The notes under the pieces were generated by a model, which worked only from the letters and a program-made list of their open reading frames with translations, searched no databases and was not told where the DNA came from. This document shows positions 12,615 to 23,748 of a DNA stretch of 64,000 nucleotides, in pieces (position 1 is the stretch's first letter; each line of letters starts with the position of its first letter). The stretch comes from Isochrysis galbana (Eukaryota > Haptophyta > Isochrysidales > Isochrysidaceae), in contig CM030935.1 of assembly GCA_018136815.1 (NCBI GenBank), forward strand, positions 4,842,691 to 4,906,690. Direction: 5' to 3'. Position numbers and translations under genes: made by a program.

Positions 12615-13947
12615 TGTCGAGTCGAGCGGAGCCGGAGGGCTCTGAGCCACTCCGTCGCGAGCAGCACCGGCGGCTAGCGCGGCGCTTTGGCCCTCCTCCC
12701 CACCGGGAGTCGGATGAATGAAATTCTGGACTGGGTCGGGCAACCCCATTTGGGTGTCTGGACGGGGAACGAACGGCGAACGAAGGGCTGTGGGGCGGCG
12801 AGGCGCTCCTAGCGGCCCTAGTGTGATGGGTTGTAAGAGATTGTTAGACCTACAAAGAACTCTTCCCTCAGGGAGGGAGCCTAGGCTGCTTGAGTGCAGC
12901 GACGCAGCGAACAACGACGGACAACGAGGCTGAGAACAACAGGTTACACCGACTCACGAACACACCGGAATCATTCACCCAAACAAAGCAAATTATCAAG
13001 CAACCGCGACCCCAAATCACCGATAACTCAAACACGTCGCGAGAGACGGAGAGAGAGAGCGAGAGAGAGAGAGAGACTCCGCAGCGACGGCCGGAGCGTG
13101 TCTCCGTTGTAACTTCCCACGTAGCGGAGAGTCCGAAGGGTAGCGTCCTGTCGCGCGACCACGGCGATCACTTTGGATACAGATCGCAACGAGATATCTT
13201 CACGACAGAGGAAATCTTGCCGTTGAGCGTGAACCTTCTAGACGCTTCTAACGAACAACCCTGAGTAGCAACCAAGGGGAAGAAACACCAAAGGGGCCAA
13301 GGGCTTGCATGTAGCTTGCATCAAGGGGAAAGATTCCCTCACCTAGGAAGCGAACCTACACCGGTCTCCAAGGGGAGATGGCAAATTAAACCTCAAATCT
13401 CTCGAGCGGATAGAGCAACCGACTCGCTCGCCAAAACCTTGACCGAGAAGAAAGAAGCAAGGACCTACAAGCCAAGGGTAGCGGACCTAGGGAATGTGAG
13501 AGGAAATTTCCGAACGCCAAGACGAACGCCAAACGCCGAACGCGGGAAGGCAACGAAACCCTAACCAGGCCAAGCAGAACCTACGAAGAACAGGCCTGGA
13601 CAACAACGAAAGTCAGCAGGTCCCAAGAAAGAACCGGAACCCAACAAGAAACGACAAGCCTTGCAAGAAGCTAAACAAGCCTTCACAAGGTAACCTGAGA
13701 GCCTGAGACAAGCGCGCAGCGAGTGACAGGCGACCTGGCTCCTTTGGGTCAAGATTACCCGAAAGGAGGAAACCTGGAATCTAGACCTGACAAACAGGCT
13801 AGAAGGAACGAAACGAGAACCCGAATTCTAGATCGCTAGGGACGAACCCTACCAACCTAGATGTACCTGAGCTTCACCGTGTGGCCGCACGGCGAAGGAC
13901 CTGGAAACAAGAGCCTGGAAATCGCATCATCTAAGATGAATGCGACA
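12615..13947 (-). repeat. 3' LTR of the chromovirus
   Basis: The 1333-bp LTR downstream of pol in element orientation. It carries open frames of its own that are identical in both LTRs and are not separate genes. Confidence 0.95.
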
Positions 13948-13960
13948 CCCCCCGACTAAG
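13948..13960 (-). promoter_or_regulatory. Polypurine tract
   Basis: On the minus strand a GTCGGGGGG block directly abuts the TG end of the 3' LTR, the expected primer site for plus-strand DNA synthesis. The same block abuts the LTR of the short element at 32373. Confidence 0.7.
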
Positions 13961-14324
13961 ATCGAGACGTCTCCCGATGTCGAGCGGTGAACCTGGAAAC
14001 AGAGACCTGGAACTTGGAACCTGAGCTGACCAGAGGTCAGAATCGGAACAAGAAGCAACGAAACATAGCGAGCGAAACGTGGAGACAAGAACACCCTTTG
14101 GATCCAAAGCGAGCACGAAATCGGCGGCTTAACGCGGCGGCCTCTTTCGTACGCACTGCCCCACCCACTTCTCCCTTTTACAGGAGCTTTGCTCGGGTGT
14201 TGCGCCGGGTGTAGAGCGCAGGCAGCACGCGTTCATCACCTCCATGATTCGCTCTTGAACTCGGAGCCCTAGCCGAGGCGTGGGGCTAGCCTAGAGGGAC
14301 GGGTCCCTTACCCAAGACATGGGA

Positions 14325-17300
14325 TCAACGGGAGTGGAGCCTGGAGCGAGTGCGCGAAGACGGCGCATCGAGAACGGGAGGAAGAGGAGTATCCCTGGCC
14401 GACGAAGAAGTTGCTTCCGGGGACTCAACATCTTCTGGACAAGTCTCCTCGACGGAGCGATCATAATCATCAAGCAAATCAGAACAACGACGGAGCAACT
14501 CGGAACGAGGCTCCCAGGTGGCTTCTCGAATAGAATAGCCACGCCACTTCACGAGGTACTCGATAGAATCGCCATGGCTACGACGATCGAGCAACTTTTC
14601 AACGATGTACTCGTCGTCAGCCAGCGGCTCTTCATCAACGAAAGTATGATACGGCCGGAGGTTCGAGATATGCACCTCCTCCTTGACTAACCGGTTCTCC
14701 AAATCACGGAGTCGGTACCTAGTGTCGGACAGAGCCTCTACGACGCGGTAGGGACCCGAGTAGATGAATTGCAACTTGTTGGCATGGCCTGGTAATCGCA
14801 TGCAGACGCGATCCCCAGGTTCGAAACGAGCTGGTCTTTGAGACTTGATGGTAGCGTCACGGACTGACTCAGCCTGAGCGGCTAGGGTAGCCTCGAGAGC
14901 GCTGGACCAAGAGAGGCGGAGGCTCGCATTGAGCCTGGATGCGTACGAGCGAACGTCGGCGGACGCCGCCTCGAGAGCAGTTGGCGAAACAGACTTCGGA
15001 TCAGAGAGTTGAGCGGGCAGACGCAGCTCACGCCCAAAGATCAAAGACGCTGGAGACCGGGAGGTAACACGACCGGAAGAAGCCCTCAACGAGAGGAGTA
15101 GGAACGGCAAATGGTCGACCCAATGACCGCCACCCTCGTTCGAGGCGCGCATCAAACGAATGAGCGTTTGCTGAGCGCGTTCGACGAAGCCTACACCCTC
15201 ATGTCGATACGGCTCTGTACTCGACAAATCAGTCCCGGTGAGCTCCAGAATACGCGAAACAAGAACCGAACAAAGATTCGAACCGGCGTCGGTCCGAAGC
15301 TGCCTAGGGACTCCATAACGCGTCACAATCAAGCGGATGAACATGTCCAAGGCTACTTCCGACGAAGGATCCCCATTCGAAGGCTCAGCCTCAATCCATC
15401 GAGTGAGCGAGTCGATGAAGACGACCAGCTTGTCGTAACCCGAGACTCCAGGCACGAAGTTGTGAGTGGGAGCCAGTGAGAGCACGTCGCAGTAGACCAC
15501 ATCAAAGGGGTAGGTACCCACGGAGAGACCGGAGGGCGACGCTAGAGCCCTAGGTAGCGGCTTGGCGAGGGTGCACTCGTGGCATTCCCGGACGTAGGAC
15601 GCAACGTCGGAAGACATGCCAGGCCAGTATACCCGAGTACGAAGAAGACCGGACATACGAGAAACTCCAAGGTGACCGGAGCGATCGTGGTAGGCAAAGA
15701 GGTAGCGAGACCGCAACAAGGGCGGAACATAGAGCACTAGCGAGTCCGGGTCGGTGGAGTCAAGGACGGTGCGATAGTAGACGAGCCCATCGTGAACGAC
15801 GAAACGGCGAAACATCTTGGATTGCTGAGCGGGAACGGGAGCGGGAGCGACAGGACTGGAACACGAATCATCGTCGGCAACGGGGCCTGAGGCGGCGGCC
15901 GGCGGAGGCGACCCTTGGCCTGATGGCTCGTGATTGACCGTCTCTCCTGAACCTAGGAGTAGCTCTACGAACGGATCTTCCGCCAGGGCCGCTCTCATCT
16001 CTTCGGAAGTCGGCGTACCCGGGGCCAAATAACTAGACTGGATGGCGGGCCCGGAATCGGAGGCTCGACGACGAGATCGGTCCAAGGCTTGAAGCCCTCG
16101 CGCCGTAGCTACGGAGCGCGTGATGGCAGCCACCGGATGGGACCGTTCCTGCTCGGCTAGAGACTCTGAGCCAGGCTCACGTACCGCTAGCGGCGCTGGG
16201 CCGGCGAGTGGTTCGTCTTCGTGTTCCGGCTCCAGGGATGCTAGCCGGGAGAGCCCGTCAGCATCCTGATGAACAGCTCCTGGTTTATGTTCGACATCGA
16301 ACCGGTACTCAGCCAACTTGAGAGCCCACCGAGTCAGCCGAGAGGCTGGCCCACCGGCTACTTGATCCTTCATCGTATGCAGCCATCGCAGTGCGGAGTG
16401 GTCGACGACTAACTTGAACCGACGCCCCCAAAGGTAGGGTCGCCAATTTCGGATGGATTCCAGGGCAGCCAAGAGTTCAATCTCGGTCACCGTCCAATGG
16501 CGTTCGGCCGAGGTGAGACTGCGAGCGTAATACCCAACGACTCGTTCACGGTTATCGTCTCCTAGCTGCGAGAGGATGCCGGCGATACCCAACTTGCTAG
16601 CCCCATCGGTCTTGACGATGAAGGGCCGATCATCCCTGGGTGGAGTCAAGACGGGCTCCGAAGTGATCGCTGTCTTGAGCTCTTGGATAGCTCGGCGACA
16701 CTCCTCGGACTGGGACTCCTTTGCCACGTCGCAGCCCTTCCGCGTGAGAGCAGTGAGGGGAGCAGCCTTAGCGGCGAATTGGCGAATGAATCGACGATAG
16801 TAGGAGCAAAGGCCGAGGAAAGATCGAACCGCTTCCAAGGAGTTGATGGATGACGGGTCGATGTCGGCGACAGCTGCGACCTTCTTCGGGTCCATCTTGA
16901 GACCTTCCCTCGAGACAACGTGACCGAGGTACTCCGTAGAGGTGGCAAAGAAGACACACTTGGACATCTTGCAGGTCAGGCCGGCCCACTCTAGCCGCTC
17001 GAGAACTAGGTCTAGCCGGTGAAGCATTTGCTCGAACGAAGCCTGTGCTCTGGCCTCTTCGGAAGGTCCCACGCCCGTTGACCAGATGCCCACATCATCG
17101 AGGTAAGGCATGCAGATCTCCCACGCTAGCGCACCGAGAACGATGTCCATCAAGCGGCACATGTAGGAGGGACCTGATTGGATGCCGAACGGTAGAAAGT
17201 TGAACTCGTATTTGCCACGGTGGGTAGTGAAAGCGGTGATATGTTTGTGCGACTCTTTGATCGGGATGCCCCAAAAACCAGAGGCTAAATCGAGAGTACA

Positions 17301-18038
17301 TAAAAAGAGAGAACTGAGCGGCCCTTGGCCGGACGCTAGCCTATCAATAGCCTCTACAATGAGGGGTAGAGGGCTATCCTCGACGCGTAGCTTGGCGTTC
17401 GTGTCGCGGTAGTCCACGCAGAATCGAACGGAGCCATCTTTCTTGCTGACCAGGACTACTCGGGAAGCCCAAGCCGAATTTGACTTGCGAATAATGCCGG
17501 CGGCTTCCATCTTGGCTACCTCCTCTTCTATGATGAGCTCGCCTGCGCGGCCCACTCTAGACGGAGCGTGCCGGTGAGGAACAGCGCCGGGGTTGAGTGG
17601 CAACTCCACCTCGAGAACGTGCGTATGGTTTGGAGCCCCCGGGTGCAACGCGAAAGCTTTGATGCGCCGGGCCAAGAGTTGGCGTACTTCTTCTCGTTGA
17701 TCGTCGGAAAGAAGCCGGTCTGGATCGATGGTGGCTGAGTCGAGTAGAGATCGTTGCTCCTCGCTCAGCGCGGTGACAGGGTCACCATCCCCCTCGCTTC
17801 CAGTCGGAGTCCAGCCCCGGTGCAACTTGAAACGCACCTGGAGCGAAGCTATCGGATGCAGAGACGGCAGGGTCAGCGCATTGACCCCGGTGTGGACGAT
17901 CGTCACTGGCAACTCACCGCCGACAAATACGTGCACGGCGGATGCGCGACCACGAGGTCCCAACCGAGATTTTGAATGTGAAGAGCATCTCCGCAGAAGT
18001 GGGGAATGTAGTCGATCTCCGACGGTCGTAGATCGCAC
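14325..18038 (-). CDS. Pol: reverse transcriptase, RNase H, integrase, chromodomain
   Basis: About 1237 residues in one frame, beginning with a GTG and no ATG, so it is probably reached by a -1 frameshift from the preceding frame. Reverse transcriptase has CTLDLASGFWG (near residue 250) and the YLDD catalytic pair (near 313). RNase H has VKTDGASKLG, an ExELLA helix and VDHSALRWL. Integrase has the HHCC zinc finger (H...GHLG...CHEC, about 783-826) and a D-D-E core (YCDVLS, RTDAGSN, GFVERAQQ). A GPYRV module and a chromodomain (EYLVKWRGY, ATWEP, about 1140-1192) close the protein. The chromodomain classes the element as a chromovirus and would target integration to modified histones. No aspartic protease D-T/S-G motif is convincing. 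Confidence 0.95.
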   Translation of the reverse strand: MRSTTVGDRLHSPLLRRCSSHSKSRLGPRGRASAVHVFVGGELPVTIVHTGVNALTLPSLHPIASLQVRFKLHRGWTPTGSEGDGDPVTALSEEQRSLLDSATIDPDRLLSDDQREEVRQLLARRIKAFALHPGAPNHTHVLEVELPLNPGAVPHRHAPSRVGRAGELIIEEEVAKMEAAGIIRKSNSAWASRVVLVSKKDGSVRFCVDYRDTNAKLRVEDSPLPLIVEAIDRLASGQGPLSSLFLCTLDLASGFWGIPIKESHKHITAFTTHRGKYEFNFLPFGIQSGPSYMCRLMDIVLGALAWEICMPYLDDVGIWSTGVGPSEEARAQASFEQMLHRLDLVLERLEWAGLTCKMSKCVFFATSTEYLGHVVSREGLKMDPKKVAAVADIDPSSINSLEAVRSFLGLCSYYRRFIRQFAAKAAPLTALTRKGCDVAKESQSEECRRAIQELKTAITSEPVLTPPRDDRPFIVKTDGASKLGIAGILSQLGDDNRERVVGYYARSLTSAERHWTVTEIELLAALESIRNWRPYLWGRRFKLVVDHSALRWLHTMKDQVAGGPASRLTRWALKLAEYRFDVEHKPGAVHQDADGLSRLASLEPEHEDEPLAGPAPLAVREPGSESLAEQERSHPVAAITRSVATARGLQALDRSRRRASDSGPAIQSSYLAPGTPTSEEMRAALAEDPFVELLLGSGETVNHEPSGQGSPPPAAASGPVADDDSCSSPVAPAPVPAQQSKMFRRFVVHDGLVYYRTVLDSTDPDSLVLYVPPLLRSRYLFAYHDRSGHLGVSRMSGLLRTRVYWPGMSSDVASYVRECHECTLAKPLPRALASPSGLSVGTYPFDVVYCDVLSLAPTHNFVPGVSGYDKLVVFIDSLTRWIEAEPSNGDPSSEVALDMFIRLIVTRYGVPRQLRTDAGSNLCSVLVSRILELTGTDLSSTEPYRHEGVGFVERAQQTLIRLMRASNEGGGHWVDHLPFLLLSLRASSGRVTSRSPASLIFGRELRLPAQLSDPKSVSPTALEAASADVRSYASRLNASLRLSWSSALEATLAAQAESVRDATIKSQRPARFEPGDRVCMRLPGHANKLQFIYSGPYRVVEALSDTRYRLRDLENRLVKEEVHISNLRPYHTFVDEEPLADDEYIVEKLLDRRSHGDSIEYLVKWRGYSIREATWEPRSELLRRCSDLLDDYDRSVEETCPEDVESPEATSSSARDTPLPPVLDAPSSRTRSRLHSR

Positions 18039-19561
18039 GTCGCGACGTGCGCTCCGGCGAGTAGGAACATCGAAGACACGACCCCGCTAGCTTCACCGAC
18101 GACTAGAACGCGGGGTGGAGGAATCCCCTCGGCCGCGTCGAGCGTCACGGCGTCGTGGATCGCCGCTAACTCAGCGCAAAGCTCGTCAAAATGCGTCGGC
18201 AGTACGGCAGAGGGTGATGAATGAGTGCTCGCGTGCGGCCGCCGCACGGCTAGAGCAGCTTCGGCGAGATGGCGGGGCAAGATGACGGAGGAACCGCTAG
18301 CCCGGGCACGGGAGGCGGCTAACATTTGGAGCTCGCGCGTAGGGGCGCGGGCAGTTGCAGTAGACTTGGCGGCCGAGGAACAACCAACCACGGCGATCCG
18401 GTGGATGGCCTCGGCAACGGAATTCAGGGGAAGGAGGTCGTCGCCCTCGAGTTTCGGTGGGCTAGACCTGAAGGGGGTTGGCTCCGGCGGGCGATCCCTG
18501 GAACGGGGATCCTCCGGAGAGCCGAGAGAAAGAGGAGACGCCGGCGTCCGTATGGTGCGCGACGAGGGATCGTAGTCGACGGCCCCTGCGTCTCCCGAGT
18601 CTGCGGTGGCCACGGCGTGAGCGCGGAAAGCCGCAGCTCCCTTGGAACCTTCATCTTCATTGACTCCGGAAGCCGACCCTTCCGGGTCGGGAACCAGATC
18701 AGAAACGAGAACGGGTGCAACTTCGAGACGAGAGAATGAACACGACGACGGAGAAATATAACGAACCGGGGAGAGAGGTGAAGAGGAGACACTAGTCTCC
18801 GCCTCAACAGCACGAGAACCTACGGTAGACAACGACGATTCGTCCGCAGAGCGGCTCCGGCTATGGCCCTTGGGAGAGAGGTCTCCAGTGGGGTCCCGCC
18901 GGGAAAGAGCAGAAACAGGTAAAGCAGCAACAACGTTTTCGGACGCGGCAGCGGCCACGTCGGACCTATCCATAGAACCTAGAGCAGAAGATGATACCGA
19001 GTCGACAGCCCTCGAGGGCTTCACAACTGATTGTTTACGAAACGAAGAGACCGAAGACGCGTCGAATCCACCTAGCCCACCCCCTTGGGCAGGGCCGTCG
19101 GGGGGTGAATCCAGGGATGAAGATGCGTCGAAAGACCTAGGCGAATTTGAAGAAACCGAAGACAGCATAGTATCCGTAGAAATAGATTCCAAGAGGGGCA
19201 GCGAGCGAGAATCGGCCCCTAACATCCTAATAGCGTGCGGAGTAATAGAAGAACTTGTAGACGTACACGAATTTCGGAGAGTCGGGTCGCGACTATCTCC
19301 GGGGCAAACCTGTTTCCAGGAGCCCGGGTCAAGTGTCGACTCCGGCTTCCGAGATAGCCGTTCGGCGGGGGCTTCAGCCGGCGAGGCGGCTCCCACCGTC
19401 GAGGACTGAATAGAGCTAGAGACAGGGGGAGAATCGCCGCGTTGACAGCTCTTCTCCCCAAGCGGCGTAGGGATCGGATCGGGATGGTGGTGGTGGCGTT
19501 CGGGCCCACCGCCCGCGATGTTCTCCGCCAGGGTTTGAAGGACGGGGACCCCGCCGGACCC
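17903..19561 (-). CDS. Gag extension by stop readthrough, ending in a methyltransferase-like domain
   Basis: This frame is the same as gag and has no stop between the gag amber codon (TAG, 19564-19562) and the TGA at 17905-17903. The only apparent start is a GTG at 19396, so readthrough of the amber codon is the simplest way to express it. Most of it is Ser/Pro-rich and probably disordered. The last 69 residues match the first half of a Rossmann methyltransferase of the type found in phage proteins: VLVVGEASGVVSSMF (SAM-binding motif I), ATCDLRPSE (acidic end of strand 2), HFCGDALHIQNLGWDLVV, then the catalytic-type PPCTYLS. The frame stops right after that motif, so the domain is truncated or continues only after a shift into pol. 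Family assignment is from motifs alone; activity is unproven. Confidence 0.75.
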   Translation of the reverse strand, partial: GSGGVPVLQTLAENIAGGGPERHHHHPDPIPTPLGEKSCQRGDSPPVSSSIQSSTVGAASPAEAPAERLSRKPESTLDPGSWKQVCPGDSRDPTLRNSCTSTSSSITPHAIRMLGADSRSLPLLESISTDTMLSSVSSNSPRSFDASSSLDSPPDGPAQGGGLGGFDASSVSSFRKQSVVKPSRAVDSVSSSALGSMDRSDVAAAASENVVAALPVSALSRRDPTGDLSPKGHSRSRSADESSLSTVGSRAVEAETSVSSSPLSPVRYISPSSCSFSRLEVAPVLVSDLVPDPEGSASGVNEDEGSKGAAAFRAHAVATADSGDAGAVDYDPSSRTIRTPASPLSLGSPEDPRSRDRPPEPTPFRSSPPKLEGDDLLPLNSVAEAIHRIAVVGCSSAAKSTATARAPTRELQMLAASRARASGSSVILPRHLAEAALAVRRPHASTHSSPSAVLPTHFDELCAELAAIHDAVTLDAAEGIPPPRVLVVGEASGVVSSMFLLAGAHVATCDLRPSEIDYIPHFCGDALHIQNLGWDLVVAHPPCTYLSAVSCQ

Positions 19562-22279
19562 CTACTGAGGCTTAACCCGGACCATCGAGCGAAGAAGCTT
19601 ATGAATGTGCTCGTCCGATCCACACTCTCCGCAGCCAGCCTCACACAGAAAGCGAATATATGGCTGACAGATGACGGGGTTGTGAGCACCGTCTCCCGTG
19701 CCATATTTCCAGGCTTCGCTGGCTGGAGTGCCAGGAGGAGCGTGAGGTCGGAAAGCGCAGAAGGCACAGCCGTTTTCGTTCGTCCATTCGGTGATTCCCC
19801 TATTGATATCGTCCGTCCGTGGAGTTTCCATTGAATTATCGGCCGGTCGGCACTTTGCTAGCGCCGCCGAGACCCTTGGGTGCTTGGCATAGCCTGCTAC
19901 GGCCCAGAAGGGGGCTCGGGCCCGATTCCAAAGCTCGGGCGTCCACCGGGATACGCCCAAATCGGGCGGTAGCCCTTGGCCGTTCGCCGGCGGATCGCAG
20001 CGACGGCTGGGCGACCGAGACGAGCCTCCCTTTCGACCCGGTGGATCGGTCAGTATAGCCGGCAACGGTGAGTTGGAGTGGTAACTTGCCGGCGGTGCAG
20101 CAGCCCGATAATCAGGCTTCGAAGCAGGCGAATGTCCCTGTCCGCGAAGAGCTTCCGCCACGGTAGCTTGGACGGCCGCCTGCACGGCGGCAACCATGTC
20201 CGTGGTCGAAGCGGTCTTCTGGGACGAGGAAGTCTCGTTCTTTGCCTCGCCTGAGGCCTTAGTGCGTACGCTAGCCACGGTTTGCTTCGTCAAGGGCCGG
20301 GATTGATGACGCTTCACCCGGGCCTGCTCGTAAGGGCTGAGGTACCGTTGGCAGAGGTTGACGCACGAGAGCGCCGACCGACCTAGCTCGTGGTTCTCTA
20401 CGCGGAAACGAGTCTCCGCGAGCACCTCCGCAAATTTAATAGCATTATCGACGCCGCGCTGAGGATCAACCTTATCGTTCCGGATGATTTCTTCGAACCT
20501 CTGGTTGATCTCATGGGCCATGTTTGGATGATCCCACACGTTGGTGGAGTCAACCGCGGAATCGCCAAGCTTGCGGATGTAGGCGCGAACCAAATTCTTG
20601 CTGAGCTCACATAGATCAGCGCCGGCCTCGCGCTCCCTCATGCGGTCCCACTCCATCGACGCCGAGTCTTTCGCGAAACCATCGGCCCCGTTTGCGAAGG
20701 TCCCGTCGCATTTGCGAAGAAGGACGTCAGCAGCGAGGACAGGGTTGAAAGCGAGAGCGCGATCCTCCACTAGATCAAGGAGGAAGGCGAAGATGCGGGA
20801 ATTGCCGCTGGAATTGGCGCCGGCTGCCGCGAGGAGGGAGGTAAATATTTCGCGATGATCGCAGCCGAGCGCTAGTGCCCGCTCCAACGGCTTGATGAGC
20901 GTGAGTCGAAATTCGTTCCAGGCTGTTGCCGCCGTTTGCACGTTATCGGAGGCGAGGGCCTTTGGGAAGCGGAGCTCCGAAAGCTCTTTGCCCATCCTGA
21001 CCTGATGGTGAAGGGTTTGCTCGGCTGAAAAGCGGCTACGCACCCATTTGAGCAAGTGGTCCTCCTCCATGAAAATTCGGCAATGCCAAACGTTGCCCGC
21101 CAGGGAGAGGTTGCTCTTCAAAATGGTGTGGATGAGCTCATGCTCGTCGGAGTCGCGGTAAAGTGCGGCCAGATCGCGTGAGGGCAGGGCGAGGAGATTT
21201 TTCCACTCGCTTACAACTGCCTCTCGCTCATCCATCCCCACCGCAAGGCAGGGGTCGCGAGGGTGGCGGAACGGCACCATCGGGGTCGGGCCCCGGTAAA
21301 GGCTCTGATCCTGGCGGCGGGGTTCCGATTTGGAGGTCGGGTACGCCGACCGTGGAACCCTAGAAGCCGGAGAGGCGTGGCCCTTTGGGTCTAGAGCAGG
21401 AGGCTCGCCCATGGGTGGTTCCCTCTGAACCGGCCTAGCAGAATCCGCAGCCGCCTCGGTCCGATCCATGGACGGACTTGAAGCGGGCTCTTGGCGGGCT
21501 TGGAGTAGCTGAGTCAGGGCTTTGAACCCTGCTTCAACTTGATCCCGGAGAAGCCCCTCCCTCGCCTCTGCCGCGGCAAGGGATGACTGCAGGCGCTCCA
21601 CAGCCCCTTTTAGGGTGTTGGTCTGCGCTTGAAGCCTTGCCATTTCCGCATCCTGACGCGCCGCGGCCGTCTCGATCGGGGTGATCTCTTGATCAAGGAC
21701 CCCTTTTGATGACGGCGGGGCATAGTCCCGGTAGGCGGGGCTTCGGAAGCTGATCCCCTCCCCTTCACCGACCTCAGACTCATCATCTCGAAGGTGAGGA
21801 GGTGGGTCAAACTGAATCAGAGGGAGGGGGCCTTCCTCCACCTCATTGGCCAGCTCAGCGGCACTGAAGTTGGCCTCATGTGGGAGAGGGTCATGCTCCA
21901 CCATGGCCCACTGTAATTGCACCCGGTGGGTGCCGAAGGCAGCGGACGGAGGCTCGCCATCCGACACGAGCTGGTCGGAGCCAATCATGGGGATAGCAGC
22001 CGGAGTGATGGGTGGCATTGGCGCAGCCTCAGTGGTCGTGGGATCACTCGGGAACCCCTCGGGAACAGAAGCTGCAGCGGGCAGAGAAGGTTCCCTGAGG
22101 GGTTCCTCCTCTGCGGCCGAGGACGTGAGCTTTGATTTCGTGCTTGTCGAGTCGAGCGGAGCCGGAGGGCTCTGAGCCACTCCGTCGCGAGCAGCACCGG
22201 CGGCTAGCGCGGCGCTTTGGCCCTCCTCCCCACCGGGAGTCGGATGAATGAAATTCTGGACTGGGTCGGGCAACCCCAT
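19562..22279 (-). CDS. Gag polyprotein
   Basis: The frame is open from 22444, but that first codon is TTG. The first ATG (22279) lies 134 nt inside the 5' LTR, and the first ATG past the LTR is at 22018. The N-terminal third is Pro/Ser/Glu-rich with a coiled-coil-like stretch (ARLQAQTNTLKGAVERL). A helical capsid-like region follows (WKNLLALPSRDLAAL through ENHELGRSALSC). Near the C-terminus is a Cys/His cluster (CAFCAF, then CGECGSDEHIH) in place of the usual CCHC knuckle. It ends at an amber codon followed by an open frame in phase. Gag would form the particle that packages element RNA. Confidence 0.85.
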   Translation of the reverse strand: MGLPDPVQNFIHPTPGGEEGQSAALAAGAARDGVAQSPPAPLDSTSTKSKLTSSAAEEEPLREPSLPAAASVPEGFPSDPTTTEAAPMPPITPAAIPMIGSDQLVSDGEPPSAAFGTHRVQLQWAMVEHDPLPHEANFSAAELANEVEEGPLPLIQFDPPPHLRDDESEVGEGEGISFRSPAYRDYAPPSSKGVLDQEITPIETAAARQDAEMARLQAQTNTLKGAVERLQSSLAAAEAREGLLRDQVEAGFKALTQLLQARQEPASSPSMDRTEAAADSARPVQREPPMGEPPALDPKGHASPASRVPRSAYPTSKSEPRRQDQSLYRGPTPMVPFRHPRDPCLAVGMDEREAVVSEWKNLLALPSRDLAALYRDSDEHELIHTILKSNLSLAGNVWHCRIFMEEDHLLKWVRSRFSAEQTLHHQVRMGKELSELRFPKALASDNVQTAATAWNEFRLTLIKPLERALALGCDHREIFTSLLAAAGANSSGNSRIFAFLLDLVEDRALAFNPVLAADVLLRKCDGTFANGADGFAKDSASMEWDRMREREAGADLCELSKNLVRAYIRKLGDSAVDSTNVWDHPNMAHEINQRFEEIIRNDKVDPQRGVDNAIKFAEVLAETRFRVENHELGRSALSCVNLCQRYLSPYEQARVKRHQSRPLTKQTVASVRTKASGEAKNETSSSQKTASTTDMVAAVQAAVQATVAEALRGQGHSPASKPDYRAAAPPASYHSNSPLPAILTDPPGRKGGSSRSPSRRCDPPANGQGLPPDLGVSRWTPELWNRARAPFWAVAGYAKHPRVSAALAKCRPADNSMETPRTDDINRGITEWTNENGCAFCAFRPHAPPGTPASEAWKYGTGDGAHNPVICQPYIRFLCEAGCGECGSDEHIHKLLRSMVRVKPQ

Positions 22280-23477
22280 TTGGGTGTCTGGACGGGGAAC
22301 GAACGGCGAACGAAGGGCTGTGGGGCGGCGAGGCGCTCCTAGCGGCCCTAGTGTGATGGGTTGTAAGAGATTGTTAGACCTACAAAGAACTCTTCCCTCA
22401 GGGAGGGAGCCTAGGCTGCTTGAGTGCAGCGACGCAGCGAACAACGACGGACAACGAGGCTGAGAACAACAGGTTACACCGACTCACGAACACACCGGAA
22501 TCATTCACCCAAACAAAGCAAATTATCAAGCAACCGCGACCCCAAATCACCGATAACTCAAACACGTCGCGAGAGACGGAGAGAGAGAGCGAGAGAGAGA
22601 GAGAGACTCCGCAGCGACGGCCGGAGCGTGTCTCCGTTGTAACTTCCCACGTAGCGGAGAGTCCGAAGGGGAGCGTCCTGTCGCGCGACCACGGCGATCA
22701 CTTTGGATACAGATCGCAACGAGATGTCTTCACGACAGAGGAAATCTTGCCGTTGAGCGTGAACCTTCTAGACGCTTCTAACGAACAACCCTGAGTAGCA
22801 ACCAAGGGGAAGAAACACCAAAGGGGCCAAGGGCTTGCATGTAGCTTGCATCAAGGGGAAAGATTCCCTCACCTAGGAAGCGAACCTACACCGGTCTCCA
22901 AGGGGAGATGGCAAATTAAACCTCAAATCTCTCGAGCGGATAGAGCAACCGACTCGCTCGCCAAAACCTTGACCGAGAAGAAAGAAGCAAGGACCTACAA
23001 GCCAAGGGTAGCGGACCTAGGGAATGTGAGAGGAAATTTCCGAACGCCAAGACGAACGCCAAACGCCGAACGCGGGAAGGCAACGAAACCCTAACCAGGC
23101 CAAGCAGAACCTACGAAGAACAGGCCTGGACAACAACGAAAGTCAGCAGGTCCCAAGAAAGAACCGGAACCCAACAAGAAACGACAAGCCTTGCAAGAAG
23201 CTAAACAAGCCTTCACAAGGTAACCTGAGAGCCTGAGACAAGCGCGCAGCGAGTGACAGGCGACCTGGCTCCTTTGGGTCAAGATTACCCGAAAGGAGGA
23301 AACCTGGAATCTAGACCTGACAAACAGGCTAGAAGGAACGAAACGAGAACCCGAATTCTAGATCGCTAGGGACGAACCCTACCAACCTAGATGTACCTGA
23401 GCTTCACCGTGTGGCCGCACGGCGAAGGACCTGGAAACAAGAGCCTGGAAATCGCATCATCTAAGATGAATGCGACA
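22145..23477 (-). repeat. 5' LTR of the chromovirus
   Basis: 1333 bp, nearly identical to 12615-13947. Promoter and start of transcription are expected inside it. The sequence just after it (leftward from 22144) begins AGCACGAAATC, not the TGG expected of a tRNA 3'-end primer site. Confidence 0.95.
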
Positions 23478-23748
23478 GAGACGTGCGAAGGGATGCATAT
23501 GCATATGTGTATGTGTCCATGCACCAGCACACGTCAAGGTGTACGGGCAAGTGCGCTGAGGGGTGTCGTGATAGTACCGGGCTAGTGGGAGTAGTGGCAC
23601 TAACGCTCAGATGTTTTATTATTTGCTCTGTCACGTAAAAATGAAAATAAATTTCTGTTGAGTAGCTCGCCCCCCCCACCACCTCGCACAGTCTGATAGC
23701 TTGTGCTGGCTCATTCATGGGCGACCTCTGTGACATCTAAGAGGGAAG

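Larger units (their letters stand above)
12615..23477 (-). mobile_element. Complete Ty3/Gypsy chromovirus-type LTR retrotransposon
   Basis: A 10,863-bp element in minus orientation. Both LTRs are 1333 bp with TGTCG...CGACA ends, and both flanks carry GAGAC as target-site duplication. By eye the LTRs differ at only two positions (13141/22671 and 13196/22726), so insertion is very recent. Internal order is gag, an extension with a methyltransferase-like domain, then reverse transcriptase, RNase H, integrase and chromodomain, all open. Transcription of the element runs leftward. Key catalytic residues are intact, so it may be autonomous apart from an unrecognised protease. Confidence 0.97.
12440..23611 (-). 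repeat. Dispersed repeat DR1, copy 2, split by the LTR retrotransposon
   Basis: The reverse complement of 23483-23611 followed by that of 12440-12614 reconstitutes the DR1 unit. The junction carries the 5-bp duplication GAGAC (12610-12614 and 23478-23482). The retrotransposon therefore inserted into a pre-existing DR1 copy. Confidence 0.8.
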